Shown: piece by piece, positions 54,460 to 64,000 of the stretch
How the letters are laid out: each line of letters opens with the position of its first letter
Position numbering within the stretch: the stretch's first letter is position 1
Assembly (NCBI RefSeq): GCF_003063505.1
Contig: NZ_NERW01000001.1
Coordinates: 550,501-614,500 of the forward strand
Direction of reading: 5' to 3'
From: Limnohabitans sp. T6-20
GTDB taxonomy: Bacteria; Pseudomonadota; Gammaproteobacteria; Burkholderiales; Burkholderiaceae_C
Length of the DNA: 64,000 nt
Notes under the pieces: generated by a model
Seen by the model: the letters and a program-made list of their open reading frames with translations, nothing else
What the model was told of the DNA's origin: nothing
Database searches by the model: none
Made by a program: the position numbers and the translations under genes

Positions 54460-54863
54460 CGGAAGGGTATCTTCCTGTCTCCCCAGTAATCGGCGGTGTC
54501 GCGGAAGATGTCCAGCAATTGCTCGCGGGCTTCCTTGTCAAATTTGACGTGTGCAGGAATTTGCTCCAACACCACGATGAAACCAGGCTGTGGACCTGAC
54601 TTGTGCAAGGGGTCGGTCATGCAGTCGTACAAGGCATCAAAGTTCTTGCCGAAGTGCGAAGGCAGTGTGAATTGCGCACCAATCAGGTCCAGCACGTCTT
54701 GTTTGCTCTGGGCTTCGGCCAGGTTGGCGTACAAAAAGTGGTGGCCCAGGCCTTGGGCGGCCTCTTGCAAATCGCTCACGCGGTAGGCGCGAATCGACTG
54801 CACGATGTTGGACCGCACGCCCTTCAGGGGCGCCTCTTGGTCGTGACGAATCGGCGTGTCCAT
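54438..54863 (-). CDS. Barstar family RNase inhibitor
   Basis: A 141-residue cytoplasmic protein of the barstar fold. LPSHFGKNFDALYDCMTD matches the inhibitor's key helix, which plugs the RNase active site, and GFIVVLEQIPAHVKFDKEAREQLLDIFRDTADYW is the second half. The gene follows the secreted RNase gene by 29 bases, so it very probably protects the cell from that enzyme. It is longer than classical barstar (about 90 residues), with an N-terminal extension of about 40 residues. Confidence 0.92.
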   Translation of the reverse strand: MDTPIRHDQEAPLKGVRSNIVQSIRAYRVSDLQEAAQGLGHHFLYANLAEAQSKQDVLDLIGAQFTLPSHFGKNFDALYDCMTDPLHKSGPQPGFIVVLEQIPAHVKFDKEAREQLLDIFRDTADYWGDRKIPFRCFYSFL

Positions 54864-54892
54864 CTCCGTGGTCTTTCTCTAAAGTCTAAAAA

Positions 54893-55306
54893 TCAAGGCT
54901 TGTCGACGATCATGCGAAAACTCGCGTAATGGTCTTGTGTGTAGTAACAGGTCTGTGGATTTCGGGGAACCTGGCCACCGCAAACGATGCGCCGCGCTCC
55001 GCGATGCTTCACCCCAGGTGTTCTGACGGTGTATTCACGGTAAAACCCACGCATTTCGCGTGGCAGAATCCGCTCACGGTTGCCAAAAACTGTCCCGTCC
55101 TTTTCATGAGGAAAAGGACCCCCCTTGCGGATGAGTTGGTACGTTTCTTGGCCTTCTCGCGGCAAATCTGTCACCGACAGGGTCGGTGAAGTTTGGGCTT
55201 CGGTGGCTGGACGGGCCTGCACCAAAAAAGTGCAAATTGATAACATCAACCCCAAAAGCACCGGCATCCAGCGCTGTGGGGCAGCGATTTGTCGCGCCAC
55301 CTTCAT
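54893..55306 (-). CDS. Secreted barnase/RNase Sa-type ribonuclease
   Basis: A 137-residue guanyl-specific RNase of the N1/T1/barnase family. A signal or membrane segment (WMPVLLGLMLSICTFLVQA) is followed by the catalytic domain with GGPFPHEKDGTVFGNRE, catalytic Glu91 (YREYTV), Arg in HRGARRIV and His126 (TQDHYASF). Two Cys may form a disulphide. ATG 55306 follows AAAGGTG. It is co-transcribed with barstar. The active-site residues look intact, so it is an active toxin or nutrient RNase. Confidence 0.92.
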   Translation of the reverse strand: MKVARQIAAPQRWMPVLLGLMLSICTFLVQARPATEAQTSPTLSVTDLPREGQETYQLIRKGGPFPHEKDGTVFGNRERILPREMRGFYREYTVRTPGVKHRGARRIVCGGQVPRNPQTCYYTQDHYASFRMIVDKP

Positions 55307-55374
55307 GAAAACACCTTTCAGAAGTCCCCGGGTTAACCCGAACACTCGAAGGCGCTAGTGTGAGGCAAACGACA

Positions 55375-55447
55375 TAAAAAAGCAAGCGAATGCCCAATAA
55401 ACAGGCAAAGCCTGTCTGGGCATTCCAAGGTCAAGTTAGCGCTTGCT
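55375..55447 (-). terminator. Rho-independent terminator after malic enzyme gene
   Basis: Read on the minus strand, a long hairpin (GAATGCCCA...TGGGCATTC with inner ACAGGC-TTT-GCCTGT and outer AGCAAGC/GCTTGCT) is followed by six T. It lies just after the maeB stop and insulates the RNase/barstar operon. Confidence 0.85.
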
Positions 55448-55460
55448 GTCGTTTTATGGC

Positions 55461-57764
55461 TTAACGTGCAGCGTTGGCGTCTGCAACGGTGAGGGCTGTC
55501 ATGTTCACAATCCGGCGCACCGTGGTGCTGGATGTCAGGATGTGAACAGGCTTGGCAGCACCCAACAAAACAGGTCCCACAGCAATGTTGCCGCCCGCTG
55601 CCGTCTTGAGCAGGTTGTAAGCAATGTTGGCGGCATCGATGTTTGGCAAAACCAACAAATTCGCATCGCCGATCAAGCTGCTGTTGGGCATGATGGCCTG
55701 CCGAGCTGCTGTATCCAATGCCACGTCGCCGTGCATTTCACCATCCACTTCGAGCCAAGGGGCGTTCTTGCGCAACAACTCCAGCACGTCACGCATCTTG
55801 ATGGCGCTGGGCTGGTTGGACGAACCGAAGTTCGAGTGTGACAACAAAGCCGCCTTGGGCTTGATGCCGAAACGGCGCATCTCTTCGGCCGCCATGATGG
55901 TGAACTCGGCCAATTGCTCGGCCGTCGGGTCGTAATTCACGTGCGTGTCGACCATGAAAACCTGACGCCCAGGCAGCATCAACCCGTTCATGCAAGCGTA
56001 GGTGTTGACGCCTGCGCGCTTGCCGATGACTTGATCGATGTAACTCAGGTGCATGGGGTTGGTGCCCCAAGTGCCACAAATCATGCCGTCCACATCGCCT
56101 TTGTGCAGCAGCATGGCACCGATCAACGACAAACGGCGGCGCATCTCGATCTTGGCGATCTGCTGGGTGATGCCTTTGCGCTCGGTCATGCGGTGGTAGG
56201 TCTGCCAGAAATCGCGGTAGCGGTGGTCCATCTCGACGTTGACCACATCGTAGTCCAGCTCTTCTTTCAAACGAAGACCAAATTTTTCGATGCGCTCGGC
56301 GATCACGGCAGGGCGACCGATCAGGGTTGGGCGGGCAATGCCTTCATCGACCACAATCTGCGCAGCGCGCAACACGCGTTCTTCTTCGCCTTCGCTGTAA
56401 GCGATGCGTTTTTTCAGGGCGCGTTTGGCGGCCGTGAAAATCGGCTTCATCATGGTGCCCGAGGCATAGACAAAGCCTTGCAACTTCTCGCGGTAAGCGT
56501 CCATGTCGGCGATCGGGCGGGAGGCCACGCCACTGTCGGCTGCGGCTTGCGCAACGGCAGGGGCGATCTTCATCATCAAGCGCGGATCAAACGGCTTGGG
56601 AATCAGGTACTCGGGGCCAAACGCCAGTGGCTCGCCCACATAAGCTGCCGCCACCACTTCGCTTTGTTCGGCTTGTGCCAGCTCGGAAATGGCATGCACC
56701 GCCGCAATTTCCATCTCCAGTGTGATGGTGGTTGCACCGCAGTCCAAAGCGCCCCGGAAAATGTAGGGGAAGCACAGAACGTTGTTGACCTGGTTGGGGT
56801 AGTCGGTGCGGCCCGTGGCCATGATGGCGTCGTCGCGCACGGCCTTGACGTCTTCAGGATCGATTTCGGGGTTGGGGTTGGCCAAGGCAAAAATCAGCGG
56901 CTTGGCCGCCATGGACTTGACCATGTCCTGCTTGAGCACGCCGCCTGCCGACAGGCCCAAGAACACGTCAGCCCCGGCAATGACTTGCGCCAGCGTGCGG
57001 TGCTCGGTTTTTTGCACGAACTGAATCTTGTCCTCGTCCATCAACTCGGTGCGGCCTTCATAGACCACACCCGCCAAGTCAGTCACCCAAATATTTTCAC
57101 GCGGGATGCCCAACTTGACCAGCAAACCCAGGCAAGCCAGCGCAGCAGCGCCCGCACCCGAAGTCACCAGCTTGATCTTCTTGGGGTCTTTGCCCACGAT
57201 CTTCAGACCGTTCAGGATGGCAGCGCCCACCACGATGGCGGTGCCGTGCTGGTCGTCATGAAAGACCGGAATCTTCATGCGCTCGCGCAGCTTGCGCTCG
57301 ACATAAAAGCAGTCAGGCGCCTTGATGTCTTCCAGGTTGATGCCGCCAAAAGTCGGCTCCAGCGCGGCGATGATTTCAACCAGTTTGTCCGGGTCTTTTT
57401 CGTTGATCTCGATGTCGAACACGTCGATGCCCGAGAACTTCTTGAAAAGCACGCCCTTGCCTTCCATGACCGGCTTGCTGGCCAGCGGGCCGATGTCGCC
57501 CAAACCCAGCACAGCCGTGCCGTTGGTCACCACGCCCACCAGGTTGCCCCGACTGGTGTACTTGAACGCAGCGGCAGGGTCCTTGACGATTTCTTCGCAA
57601 GGGGCGGCCACACCGGGCGAATAAGCCAGCGCCAAATCATGCTGGTTGACCAACTGCTTGGTGGCAGCAATGGCGATTTTGCCGGGGGTCGGGAACTCGT
57701 GGTATTCGAGGGCCGCTTTGCGCAACTGGGCGCGTTTTTCTTCGGCTTGAACCTTGTTGGTCAT
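55461..57764 (-). CDS. maeB: NADP-dependent malic enzyme with PTA-like domain
   Basis: A 767-residue two-domain MaeB. Residues 1-430 are malic enzyme ([44 protein letters not shown]), decarboxylating malate to pyruvate with NADP. Residues about 440-767 are a phosphotransacetylase-like regulatory domain ([22 protein letters not shown]) that in the family binds acetyl-CoA but lacks activity. It is monocistronic with a good site (GGAGCACAACA) and its own terminator. Confidence 0.95.
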   Translation of the reverse strand: MTNKVQAEEKRAQLRKAALEYHEFPTPGKIAIAATKQLVNQHDLALAYSPGVAAPCEEIVKDPAAAFKYTSRGNLVGVVTNGTAVLGLGDIGPLASKPVMEGKGVLFKKFSGIDVFDIEINEKDPDKLVEIIAALEPTFGGINLEDIKAPDCFYVERKLRERMKIPVFHDDQHGTAIVVGAAILNGLKIVGKDPKKIKLVTSGAGAAALACLGLLVKLGIPRENIWVTDLAGVVYEGRTELMDEDKIQFVQKTEHRTLAQVIAGADVFLGLSAGGVLKQDMVKSMAAKPLIFALANPNPEIDPEDVKAVRDDAIMATGRTDYPNQVNNVLCFPYIFRGALDCGATTITLEMEIAAVHAISELAQAEQSEVVAAAYVGEPLAFGPEYLIPKPFDPRLMMKIAPAVAQAAADSGVASRPIADMDAYREKLQGFVYASGTMMKPIFTAAKRALKKRIAYSEGEEERVLRAAQIVVDEGIARPTLIGRPAVIAERIEKFGLRLKEELDYDVVNVEMDHRYRDFWQTYHRMTERKGITQQIAKIEMRRRLSLIGAMLLHKGDVDGMICGTWGTNPMHLSYIDQVIGKRAGVNTYACMNGLMLPGRQVFMVDTHVNYDPTAEQLAEFTIMAAEEMRRFGIKPKAALLSHSNFGSSNQPSAIKMRDVLELLRKNAPWLEVDGEMHGDVALDTAARQAIMPNSSLIGDANLLVLPNIDAANIAYNLLKTAAGGNIAVGPVLLGAAKPVHILTSSTTVRRIVNMTALTVADANAAR

Positions 57765-57963
57765 TGTTGTGCTCCGTGAGAGGGGTGTGCCGTCATGGCC
57801 GAAGGCCTTCGGTAACCGCCGTGAATTTTGTGGGTTCTGTCAATCCGCAGGGTGACAGATGGGCATCGGTTTCATTGTAGACCCCGGATTAAGAGGGTTT
57901 GACTGTGCAAATGTTCACCGCAAGTGAGTTGGCTTTTGACTTTTGGACACAAGTGATCACCCG

Positions 57964-58557
57964 TCAGCGCAGATGCTTCCAGGCTTTGTGCTTCAAGGCC
58001 TGCGCCACGCTGATGGATCGAGGGCCTGCGATGACAGCAAAGTGGGCCCCTGTTTGCAACAAGCCCGGCTGGTCCACCGCCAAATAAAACCCGCAGCGCC
58101 CGCTTTGCACCATGTCTTTGGCCGCTTGGGTGTAGCCCATGACGGCGTTGAATTTGCCGCAAGGCTCGCGCGGCTGCGTCACGCGCAAGACCACATCGCC
58201 AAAATCCAGGCTGTCGCCGATGAACAGGTCTTCTTCCAGCAGGCCTTGCAGGCTCAGGTTTTCGCCCAGGTAACCGGGGGCCAGTTTTTCTTCGAACATC
58301 GTCGCGCCGTGCACTTGGCGTTGCGCTTGCCACCAAGACAGGTGCTCTGAAGGCAAGGCATAAACCGCCTTGCTCAAGCCACCATGCACCGAGAGGTCGG
58401 CTTGCTCGTCACCGGCCAAGCCCAAAGGGCCCAACACGACCGCGTCGGTCACCGGGGTTTTGCCAATGGCCGACATGAGCTTGCGCCCGCCCACCATGAG
58501 CGGCTGAACTCGGCCTATCTGCACCGACAGCACGCGGCCGCATTGAACACCCGTCAT
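57964..58557 (-). CDS. MOSC domain protein (YiiM-like)
   Basis: A 197-residue MOSC protein, a fold used for molybdenum-cofactor sulphur or hydroxylamine/N-oxide reduction partners. The MOSC motif segment VTQPREPCGKFNAVMGY carries the conserved Cys, and LGPLGLAGDEQADLSVHGG is the YiiM-type substrate loop. It starts 5 bases after the aminopeptidase P stop, so it is co-transcribed with it. Confidence 0.88.
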   Translation of the reverse strand: MTGVQCGRVLSVQIGRVQPLMVGGRKLMSAIGKTPVTDAVVLGPLGLAGDEQADLSVHGGLSKAVYALPSEHLSWWQAQRQVHGATMFEEKLAPGYLGENLSLQGLLEEDLFIGDSLDFGDVVLRVTQPREPCGKFNAVMGYTQAAKDMVQSGRCGFYLAVDQPGLLQTGAHFAVIAGPRSISVAQALKHKAWKHLR

Positions 58558-58562
58558 GCAGC

Positions 58563-59951
58563 TCAGCCCTTCATCAGGGCTTCGATCTCATCTGCCTTGA
58601 CCGGCACGCCGCGTGTGATCAGCTCGCAACCCGTAGCCGTCACGATGGCATCGTCTTCGATGCGGATGCCGATGTTGTGGAACTTTTCAGGCACGCCCGG
58701 TGCAGGGCGCACATACAGGCCTGGCTCGATGGTCAACACCATGCCCGGCTGCAGGATGCGGCTGGGGCGGTCTTTGATCAGCTCGCCGCTCAAAGGGTCT
58801 TTGCGCTCGCTGATCTGGCCCACCTGAGAGGGCTCGACATAGCTGCCGCAGTCGTGCACGTCCATGCCCAGCCAGTGGCCGGTGCGGTGCATATAGAACT
58901 GGAAATAGCTGCGGTTGGCGATCACGTCTTGCGCGTTGCCCACCTTGTTCTTGTCGAGCAGGCCAACGTCCAGCAGGCCCTGCGCCAGCACGGCCACGGT
59001 GGCCTCGTGCGGGTCCACAAACCGCGCACCGGCTTTGGTCGCGGCCACGGCCGCGTCTTGCGAGGCCAGCACCAGGTCGTACAGCGCACGCTGCGGCCCC
59101 GTGAATTGGCCGTTGGCCGGGAAGGTGCGGGTGATGTCGCTGGCATAACCATCGAGCTCGCACCCGGCGTCGATCAGCACCAGATCGCCATCGCGAATCA
59201 AGGCGGTGTCGGCGCGGTAATGCAGCACGCAAGCATTGGCCCCGCCCGCCACGATGGAGCCATAGGCCGGGTACTGCGAGCCGTGCTGGCGGAACTCGTG
59301 CAGCAACTCGGCATCGAGGTGGTATTCGCGCACCTCTTGCCCGGTGCGCAGCATGGCGGCGCTGCGCTGCATGGCGCGGATGTGGGCGCGGGCGCTGATG
59401 GCCGAGGCACGGCGCATGATGTCTTGTTCGTGTGCGTCTTTGACCAAGCGCATCTCATCAAGCAGGCTGCACAGGTCGCGTTGCTGGTCGGGACACAAAG
59501 CGCCGTAACGCACGCGTGCGCGCACCGACTGCAGCCAGCCGTCCACGCGGCCTTCCAGGCCCGCATGGATGGCAAACGGGTACCAGACGGTGCTGCGGTT
59601 TTCGAGCAGCTTGGGCATTTGCGCGGCCAACTCGGCCGACGACATGGCCCGGCTTACACCCAAAGCGGCGGGCACGGCATCGGGGCCCAAACGGATGCCG
59701 TCCCAGATTTCGCGCTCCAGGTCTTTGGGCTGGCAAAACAGCGTGGTCTCGCCCTCGGCCGTGATCACCAGCGTGGCATGCGGTTCGGTGAAACCGGTCA
59801 GGTAATAGAAGTAGCTGTCGTGCCGGTACAGGTAGTCGCTGTCCCGGTTGCGTGAGCGCTCAGGCGCCGTGGGGATGATGGCGATGCCGCCAGCACCCAG
59901 TTGGGCAGCCAGGCGGGCGCGGCGGTCGGCGTAGATCGTGTGAGAGGTCAT
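58563..59951 (-). CDS. pepP: Xaa-Pro aminopeptidase (aminopeptidase P)
   Basis: A 462-residue M24B metallopeptidase cleaving N-terminal residues before proline. Metal ligands sit in LIDAGCELDGYASDITRTFP (two Asp), GHWLGMDVHDCG (His), LTIEPGLYV (Glu) and GIRIEDDAIVT (Glu). The N-terminal creatinase-like domain has YLYRHDSYFYYLTGF. ATG 59951 is preferred to an earlier non-ATG start. A pair of dispersed repeats lies upstream. Confidence 0.94.
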   Translation of the reverse strand: MTSHTIYADRRARLAAQLGAGGIAIIPTAPERSRNRDSDYLYRHDSYFYYLTGFTEPHATLVITAEGETTLFCQPKDLEREIWDGIRLGPDAVPAALGVSRAMSSAELAAQMPKLLENRSTVWYPFAIHAGLEGRVDGWLQSVRARVRYGALCPDQQRDLCSLLDEMRLVKDAHEQDIMRRASAISARAHIRAMQRSAAMLRTGQEVREYHLDAELLHEFRQHGSQYPAYGSIVAGGANACVLHYRADTALIRDGDLVLIDAGCELDGYASDITRTFPANGQFTGPQRALYDLVLASQDAAVAATKAGARFVDPHEATVAVLAQGLLDVGLLDKNKVGNAQDVIANRSYFQFYMHRTGHWLGMDVHDCGSYVEPSQVGQISERKDPLSGELIKDRPSRILQPGMVLTIEPGLYVRPAPGVPEKFHNIGIRIEDDAIVTATGCELITRGVPVKADEIEALMKG

Positions 59952-59958
59952 TTGTGCA

Positions 59959-60031
59959 TTGTAGGAGGCCACCCCTGTGGCCGAATGCGCGCGGCCTTAA
60001 CCCTATTCGCGAGCAGGGGCTCGCTCCCACA
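59959..60031. repeat. Dispersed palindromic repeat, tandem copy 1
   Basis: It starts TTGTAGGAGG, with CCGAATG inside, and closes ATTCGCGAGC...GCTCCCACA. It is immediately upstream of pepP and 13 bases from the second copy. Confidence 0.85.
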
Positions 60032-60044
60032 GGGCCAACCGATC

Positions 60045-60118
60045 TTGTAGGAGGCTGCCCCTGCGGCCGAATGCCTGAGGGACACTAGACCCGTTCGCGA
60101 GCGGGGGCTAGCTCCAAC
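60045..60118. repeat. Dispersed palindromic repeat, tandem copy 2
   Basis: It begins TTGTAGGAGGCTGCCCCTGC and ends GCTAGCTCCAAC, with a more diverged right arm. Its last base is the first base of the murU stop triplet (60118-60120), so the element abuts or slightly trims the gene end. Confidence 0.85.
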
Positions 60119-60903
60119 TAAAAGCGAGACCTTGAGATGTCCTGGCCGTGGTTCAACTGCGCCAGCCGCTCCGGCGTGCCCACATCGGTCCAGGCACCCT
60201 CATACACCTCGCCAGTGACTTGCCCCAGGTCCATGGCGGCACGCAACAGGGGCGCCAGCGCCAGCGCCACCCCTTGCGGGTTGCCTGCGGGCAGGCCGCA
60301 GTCGGCAAAAAAAGCCTGCTTGTAAAGCGCGATGGTGCTGAAGGTGTGGTCGCAGCCAGGTGCGCCTTTGGGCAGGTTGAGCACCCGGCCCGTGGCCGAC
60401 AAGCCAAAGTCACCGCCTGGGTTGTGCGCGGGGTTGGGCACCAGCCACAGGTGGGCCAGCATCTCGCTGGCAGCAAAACGCTGAACCACTTCGGCGCTGA
60501 ACACGAAGTCTGGCGCAAACACATCGCCCGCCACCACCCAGAACACCTCGTCCAGCTGCGGCAGGGCGCGCACAATGCCGCCCGCCGTTTCCAACGCTTG
60601 GCCAAAGTCCTGGCCTTCGTGGGAATAGGCGATCTGCACTTCGGGCAAGCCGGGCCAAGCGATTTGGTTGCCAAAGTGCGCCGGGATCTGCTCACCCAAC
60701 CACGCGGTGTTGACCAGCTGGCGGGTGAAGCCGCCCCGGGCCAGCGCCTGCATGGGCCACTGCATGAGCGGCTGGCCACGCACGGTCAGCAGGGGCTTGG
60801 GGGTGGTGTCGGTCAGGGGGCGCATGCGCTCGCCTCGCCCAGCCGCCAGCACCATCGCTTGGGCTGCAGCGCGCGTTTTCTGTTCGGAAGCAGGGGAATT
60901 CAT
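60118..60903 (-). CDS. murU: N-acetylmuramate-1-phosphate uridylyltransferase
   Basis: A 261-residue nucleotidyltransferase. The N-terminal motif AMVLAAGRGERMRPLTDTTPKPLL is the sugar-phosphate nucleotidyltransferase signature and VVAGDVFAPDF the metal-binding Asp. It completes the AmgK-MurU peptidoglycan recycling pathway with the amgK gene at 48441. ATG 60903 is used because the upstream frame overlaps the transketolase promoter. A repeat element touches its stop codon. Confidence 0.88.
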   Translation of the reverse strand: MNSPASEQKTRAAAQAMVLAAGRGERMRPLTDTTPKPLLTVRGQPLMQWPMQALARGGFTRQLVNTAWLGEQIPAHFGNQIAWPGLPEVQIAYSHEGQDFGQALETAGGIVRALPQLDEVFWVVAGDVFAPDFVFSAEVVQRFAASEMLAHLWLVPNPAHNPGGDFGLSATGRVLNLPKGAPGCDHTFSTIALYKQAFFADCGLPAGNPQGVALALAPLLRAAMDLGQVTGEVYEGAWTDVGTPERLAQLNHGQDISRSRF

Positions 60904-61046
60904 GCCGCGATGTTGCCATGTTCCGTACGCATGTTGTCGCTCCAAGATGCCATTGAACAGCCACCAGACCGCCCAAATGGCCAAAGAAGGCGGTCCGCAA
61001 CCGCTAAAATCCGGGTTTTCCAGAATACTTCCCCGGAGCTGCCCAC

Positions 61047-63077
61047 ATGGCAAACACACAGCAAATGGCCAACGCCATCCGCGCCCTCGCAATGGACGCT
61101 GTTCAACAAGCCAACTCCGGTCACCCCGGCGCGCCCATGGGCATGGCTGACATGGCCGTCGCGCTGTGGGGAGATCACCTGCAACACACCCCCAGCAACC
61201 CCCACTGGGCCAACCGCGACCGCTTTGTGCTGTCCAACGGCCACGGCTCGATGCTGATTTATTCGGTGCTGCACCTGACCGGCTACAAACTGCCGATCGA
61301 AGAACTCAAGAACTTCCGCACCCTGCACAGCAAAACCGCTGGCCACCCCGAAGTGGGCGTGACGCCCGGCGTGGAAACCACCACCGGCCCGCTGGGCCAA
61401 GGCATCACCAACGCCGTGGGCATGGCACTGGCCGAGAAGATGCTGGCTTCCGAGTTCAACAAAGACGCCCACAAGATCGTCAACCACCACACCTACGTGT
61501 TCCTGGGTGACGGCTGCCTGATGGAAGGCATCAGCCACGAAGCCGTGGCACTGGCTGGCGCCTGGAAGCTCAACAAACTGATCGCCCTGTACGACGACAA
61601 CGGCATCTCGATCGACGGCAAAGTCGCGCCTTGGTTCATCGACAACACGCCCCAGCGCTTTGCCGCTTGCGGCTGGAACGTGATCGATGCCGTGGACGGC
61701 CACGACGCCGCTGCCGTGTCCAAGGCCATTGCCGCCGCCAAACACAGCGCTGACAAGCCCACCCTGATCGTCTGCAAGACCGCCATCGGCAAGGGCTCGC
61801 CCAACCGGGCCGGCACCTCCAAGGCCCACGGCGAGCCGCTCGGCGCCGAAGAAATCAAACTCACCCGCGAAGCCCTGGGCTGGACGGCCGAGCCCTTCAA
61901 GATCCCCAAAGAGGTTTATGCCGACTGGGACGCCAAGGCCGCTGGCAAAGCCCGCGAAGCCGAGTGGAACAAGGCCTTTTCCGCCTACAAAGCCGCCTTC
62001 CCAGCGCAAGCCAAAGAGTTCGTGCGCCGCATGAAGGGCGAGCTGCCCAAGAACTTCAACCAAGTGGCGTTTGACGCCGTGGTGGCGGCCCACACCAAGG
62101 GCGAAACCGTGGCCAGCCGCAAGGCCAGCCAACTGGCACTCGAAGCCTTCACCGCCGCCCTGCCCGAAATGCTGGGTGGCTCGGCCGACCTGACCGGCTC
62201 CAACCTGACCAACACCAAGAGCACCCCCGCCTTCCGCGTGGACCTGGCCGGTGACGTGGTCAAGACAGCAGAAGGCCAGATCGGTCGCCACATCAACTAC
62301 GGCGTGCGCGAATTCGGCATGGCCGCCATCATGAACGGCGTGGCCCTGCACGGCGGTTACATCCCTTACGGCGGCACCTTCCTGACCTTCAGCGACTACA
62401 GCCGCAATGCGATTCGCATGGCCGCGCTGATGAAGCAGCGCGTCGTGCACGTGTTCACCCACGACTCCATCGGTCTGGGGGAAGACGGCCCGACCCACCA
62501 GTCCATCGAGCACGCCGCCAGCCTGCGCCTGATCCCCGGTCTGGACGTGTGGCGTCCGGCTGACACGGCCGAAACCACTGTGGCTTGGGCCGTGGCGTTG
62601 CAAAACGCGAACCGCCCATCGGCCTTGCTCCTGAGCCGCCAGAACCTGGCTTACTCACCCAAGAGCGATCTGGGCGACATCAGCCGTGGCGCGTATGTGC
62701 TGTCCGAGCCCGAACAAGTCGGCATCAAGAAGACCCATGGCGTGATCATCGCCACCGGCTCTGAAGTGCAACTGGCCCTGGCCGCGCAAAAGCTGCTGGC
62801 CGAGCGCAAGATCGGTGTGCGCGTGGTCTCCATGCCCAGCACCAACGTGTTTGACCGCCAGGACACCGAATACAAGCAAAGCGTACTTCCCGCAGGCCTG
62901 CCCCGCGTGGCGGTCGAAATGGGCTCCACCGACGGCTGGTGGAAATACGGCTGCGCCGCCGTGGTCGGCATCGACACCTACGGCGAGTCGGCTCCTGCGC
63001 CTGTGCTGTTCAAACACTTCGGCTTCACCGCCGAAAACGTGGCCGACACCGTCCACGCTGCACTGCTCAAGGCCTGA
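61047..63077 (+). CDS. tkt: Transketolase
   Basis: A 676-residue thiamine-diphosphate enzyme of the pentose-phosphate/Calvin pathways. The ThDP motif [18 protein letters not shown]...DDNGISIDG is intact and [14 protein letters not shown] is a later active-site loop. ATG 61047 has CCGGAG upstream. It is divergent from murU and precedes gapA by 135 bases. Confidence 0.97.
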   Translation: MANTQQMANAIRALAMDAVQQANSGHPGAPMGMADMAVALWGDHLQHTPSNPHWANRDRFVLSNGHGSMLIYSVLHLTGYKLPIEELKNFRTLHSKTAGHPEVGVTPGVETTTGPLGQGITNAVGMALAEKMLASEFNKDAHKIVNHHTYVFLGDGCLMEGISHEAVALAGAWKLNKLIALYDDNGISIDGKVAPWFIDNTPQRFAACGWNVIDAVDGHDAAAVSKAIAAAKHSADKPTLIVCKTAIGKGSPNRAGTSKAHGEPLGAEEIKLTREALGWTAEPFKIPKEVYADWDAKAAGKAREAEWNKAFSAYKAAFPAQAKEFVRRMKGELPKNFNQVAFDAVVAAHTKGETVASRKASQLALEAFTAALPEMLGGSADLTGSNLTNTKSTPAFRVDLAGDVVKTAEGQIGRHINYGVREFGMAAIMNGVALHGGYIPYGGTFLTFSDYSRNAIRMAALMKQRVVHVFTHDSIGLGEDGPTHQSIEHAASLRLIPGLDVWRPADTAETTVAWAVALQNANRPSALLLSRQNLAYSPKSDLGDISRGAYVLSEPEQVGIKKTHGVIIATGSEVQLALAAQKLLAERKIGVRVVSMPSTNVFDRQDTEYKQSVLPAGLPRVAVEMGSTDGWWKYGCAAVVGIDTYGESAPAPVLFKHFGFTAENVADTVHAALLKA

Positions 63078-63097
63078 CAAGGCACGCTGACCGGCTG

Positions 63098-63130
63098 ACC
63101 TGAATCCGCGCCCGGCGCGCCGATTCAGGT
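63098..63130. other. Hairpin between tkt and gapA
   Basis: ACCTGAATC pairs with GATTCAGGT; a mismatch and an inner GCGC/GCGC stem close a 5-base loop. No T-run follows, so it is more likely an mRNA-stability or attenuation structure than a terminator. Confidence 0.55.
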
Positions 63131-63170
63131 TGCGGGATCAGGCTCACGCAAGGGTCCTGGTTTCAAATCC

Positions 63171-64000
<830 letters not shown>

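Overview
The window looks like the chromosome of a betaproteobacterium of the order Burkholderiales, most likely family Comamonadaceae (Limnohabitans/Rhodoferax-like). This is inferred from the high G+C content, three orphan Bug/TctC-type solute-binding proteins, the RsmE, MaeB, LptD-SurA-KsgA and tkt-gapA neighbourhoods, and the generally dense layout. No rRNA or tRNA gene, CRISPR array or insertion sequence was seen. Two genes are cut by the window edges: the thymidine phosphorylase-like gene at the left and gapA at the right.

Layout. 1-6 kb: nucleotide phosphorylase plus PRPP-synthase-like pair, a D,D-carboxypeptidase, a frameshifted HPF-like gene and a ChaA-type cation antiporter. 5.8-11.6 kb: a probable catabolic cluster (DUF2783 protein, FAD monooxygenase, GntR/FCD regulator, Bug protein, isocitrate-lyase-family enzyme, SDR). 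11.6-22.8 kb: lipocalin, cytochrome c, pyroglutamyl peptidase, semialdehyde dehydrogenase, divergent LysR regulator/DODA-type dioxygenase, cytochrome b561 with two YceI proteins, UspA, Bug protein, ArgE-like deacylase, NIPSNAP and YccF proteins.

22.9-30.7 kb: an accessory cassette of six same-strand genes with visibly lower G+C. It encodes two uncharacterised proteins, a WYL-domain regulator, a tandem AAA+ ATPase, a protein fusing a Cas4/RecB-like four-cysteine nuclease to a DUF2779 exonuclease-like domain, and an AT-rich orphan gene. Two near-identical 19-bp inverted-repeat sites (AACGACAG-R-AA-W-TGTCGCG) lie 42 bp before the first gene and 39 bp before the ATPase gene. They look like operators for the WYL protein and tie the cassette together as one regulated unit. 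This is the best candidate for an undescribed system, probably genome defence or DNA processing.

30.8-36.6 kb: a tetronate (threonate/erythronate) catabolic operon (Bug protein, LtnD, OtnK, OtnC, OtnI) with a TauE-type permease. Palindromic repeats sit in two of its intergenic gaps. 36.6-42.6 kb: a tripartite RND efflux system. 42.8-49.5 kb: two M20 peptidases, an alpha/beta hydrolase, an MFS transporter, RsmE and AmgK. 49.6-54.2 kb: lptD-surA-ksgA with overlapping ends. 54.2-58.6 kb: a secreted barnase-type RNase with its barstar inhibitor, malic enzyme and a MOSC protein. 58.6-64 kb: aminopeptidase P, MurU, transketolase and gapA. AmgK and MurU together imply a peptidoglycan sugar-recycling route. 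A dispersed palindromic repeat family occurs at five intergenic places and once, as a half unit, in frame inside the FAD monooxygenase gene.
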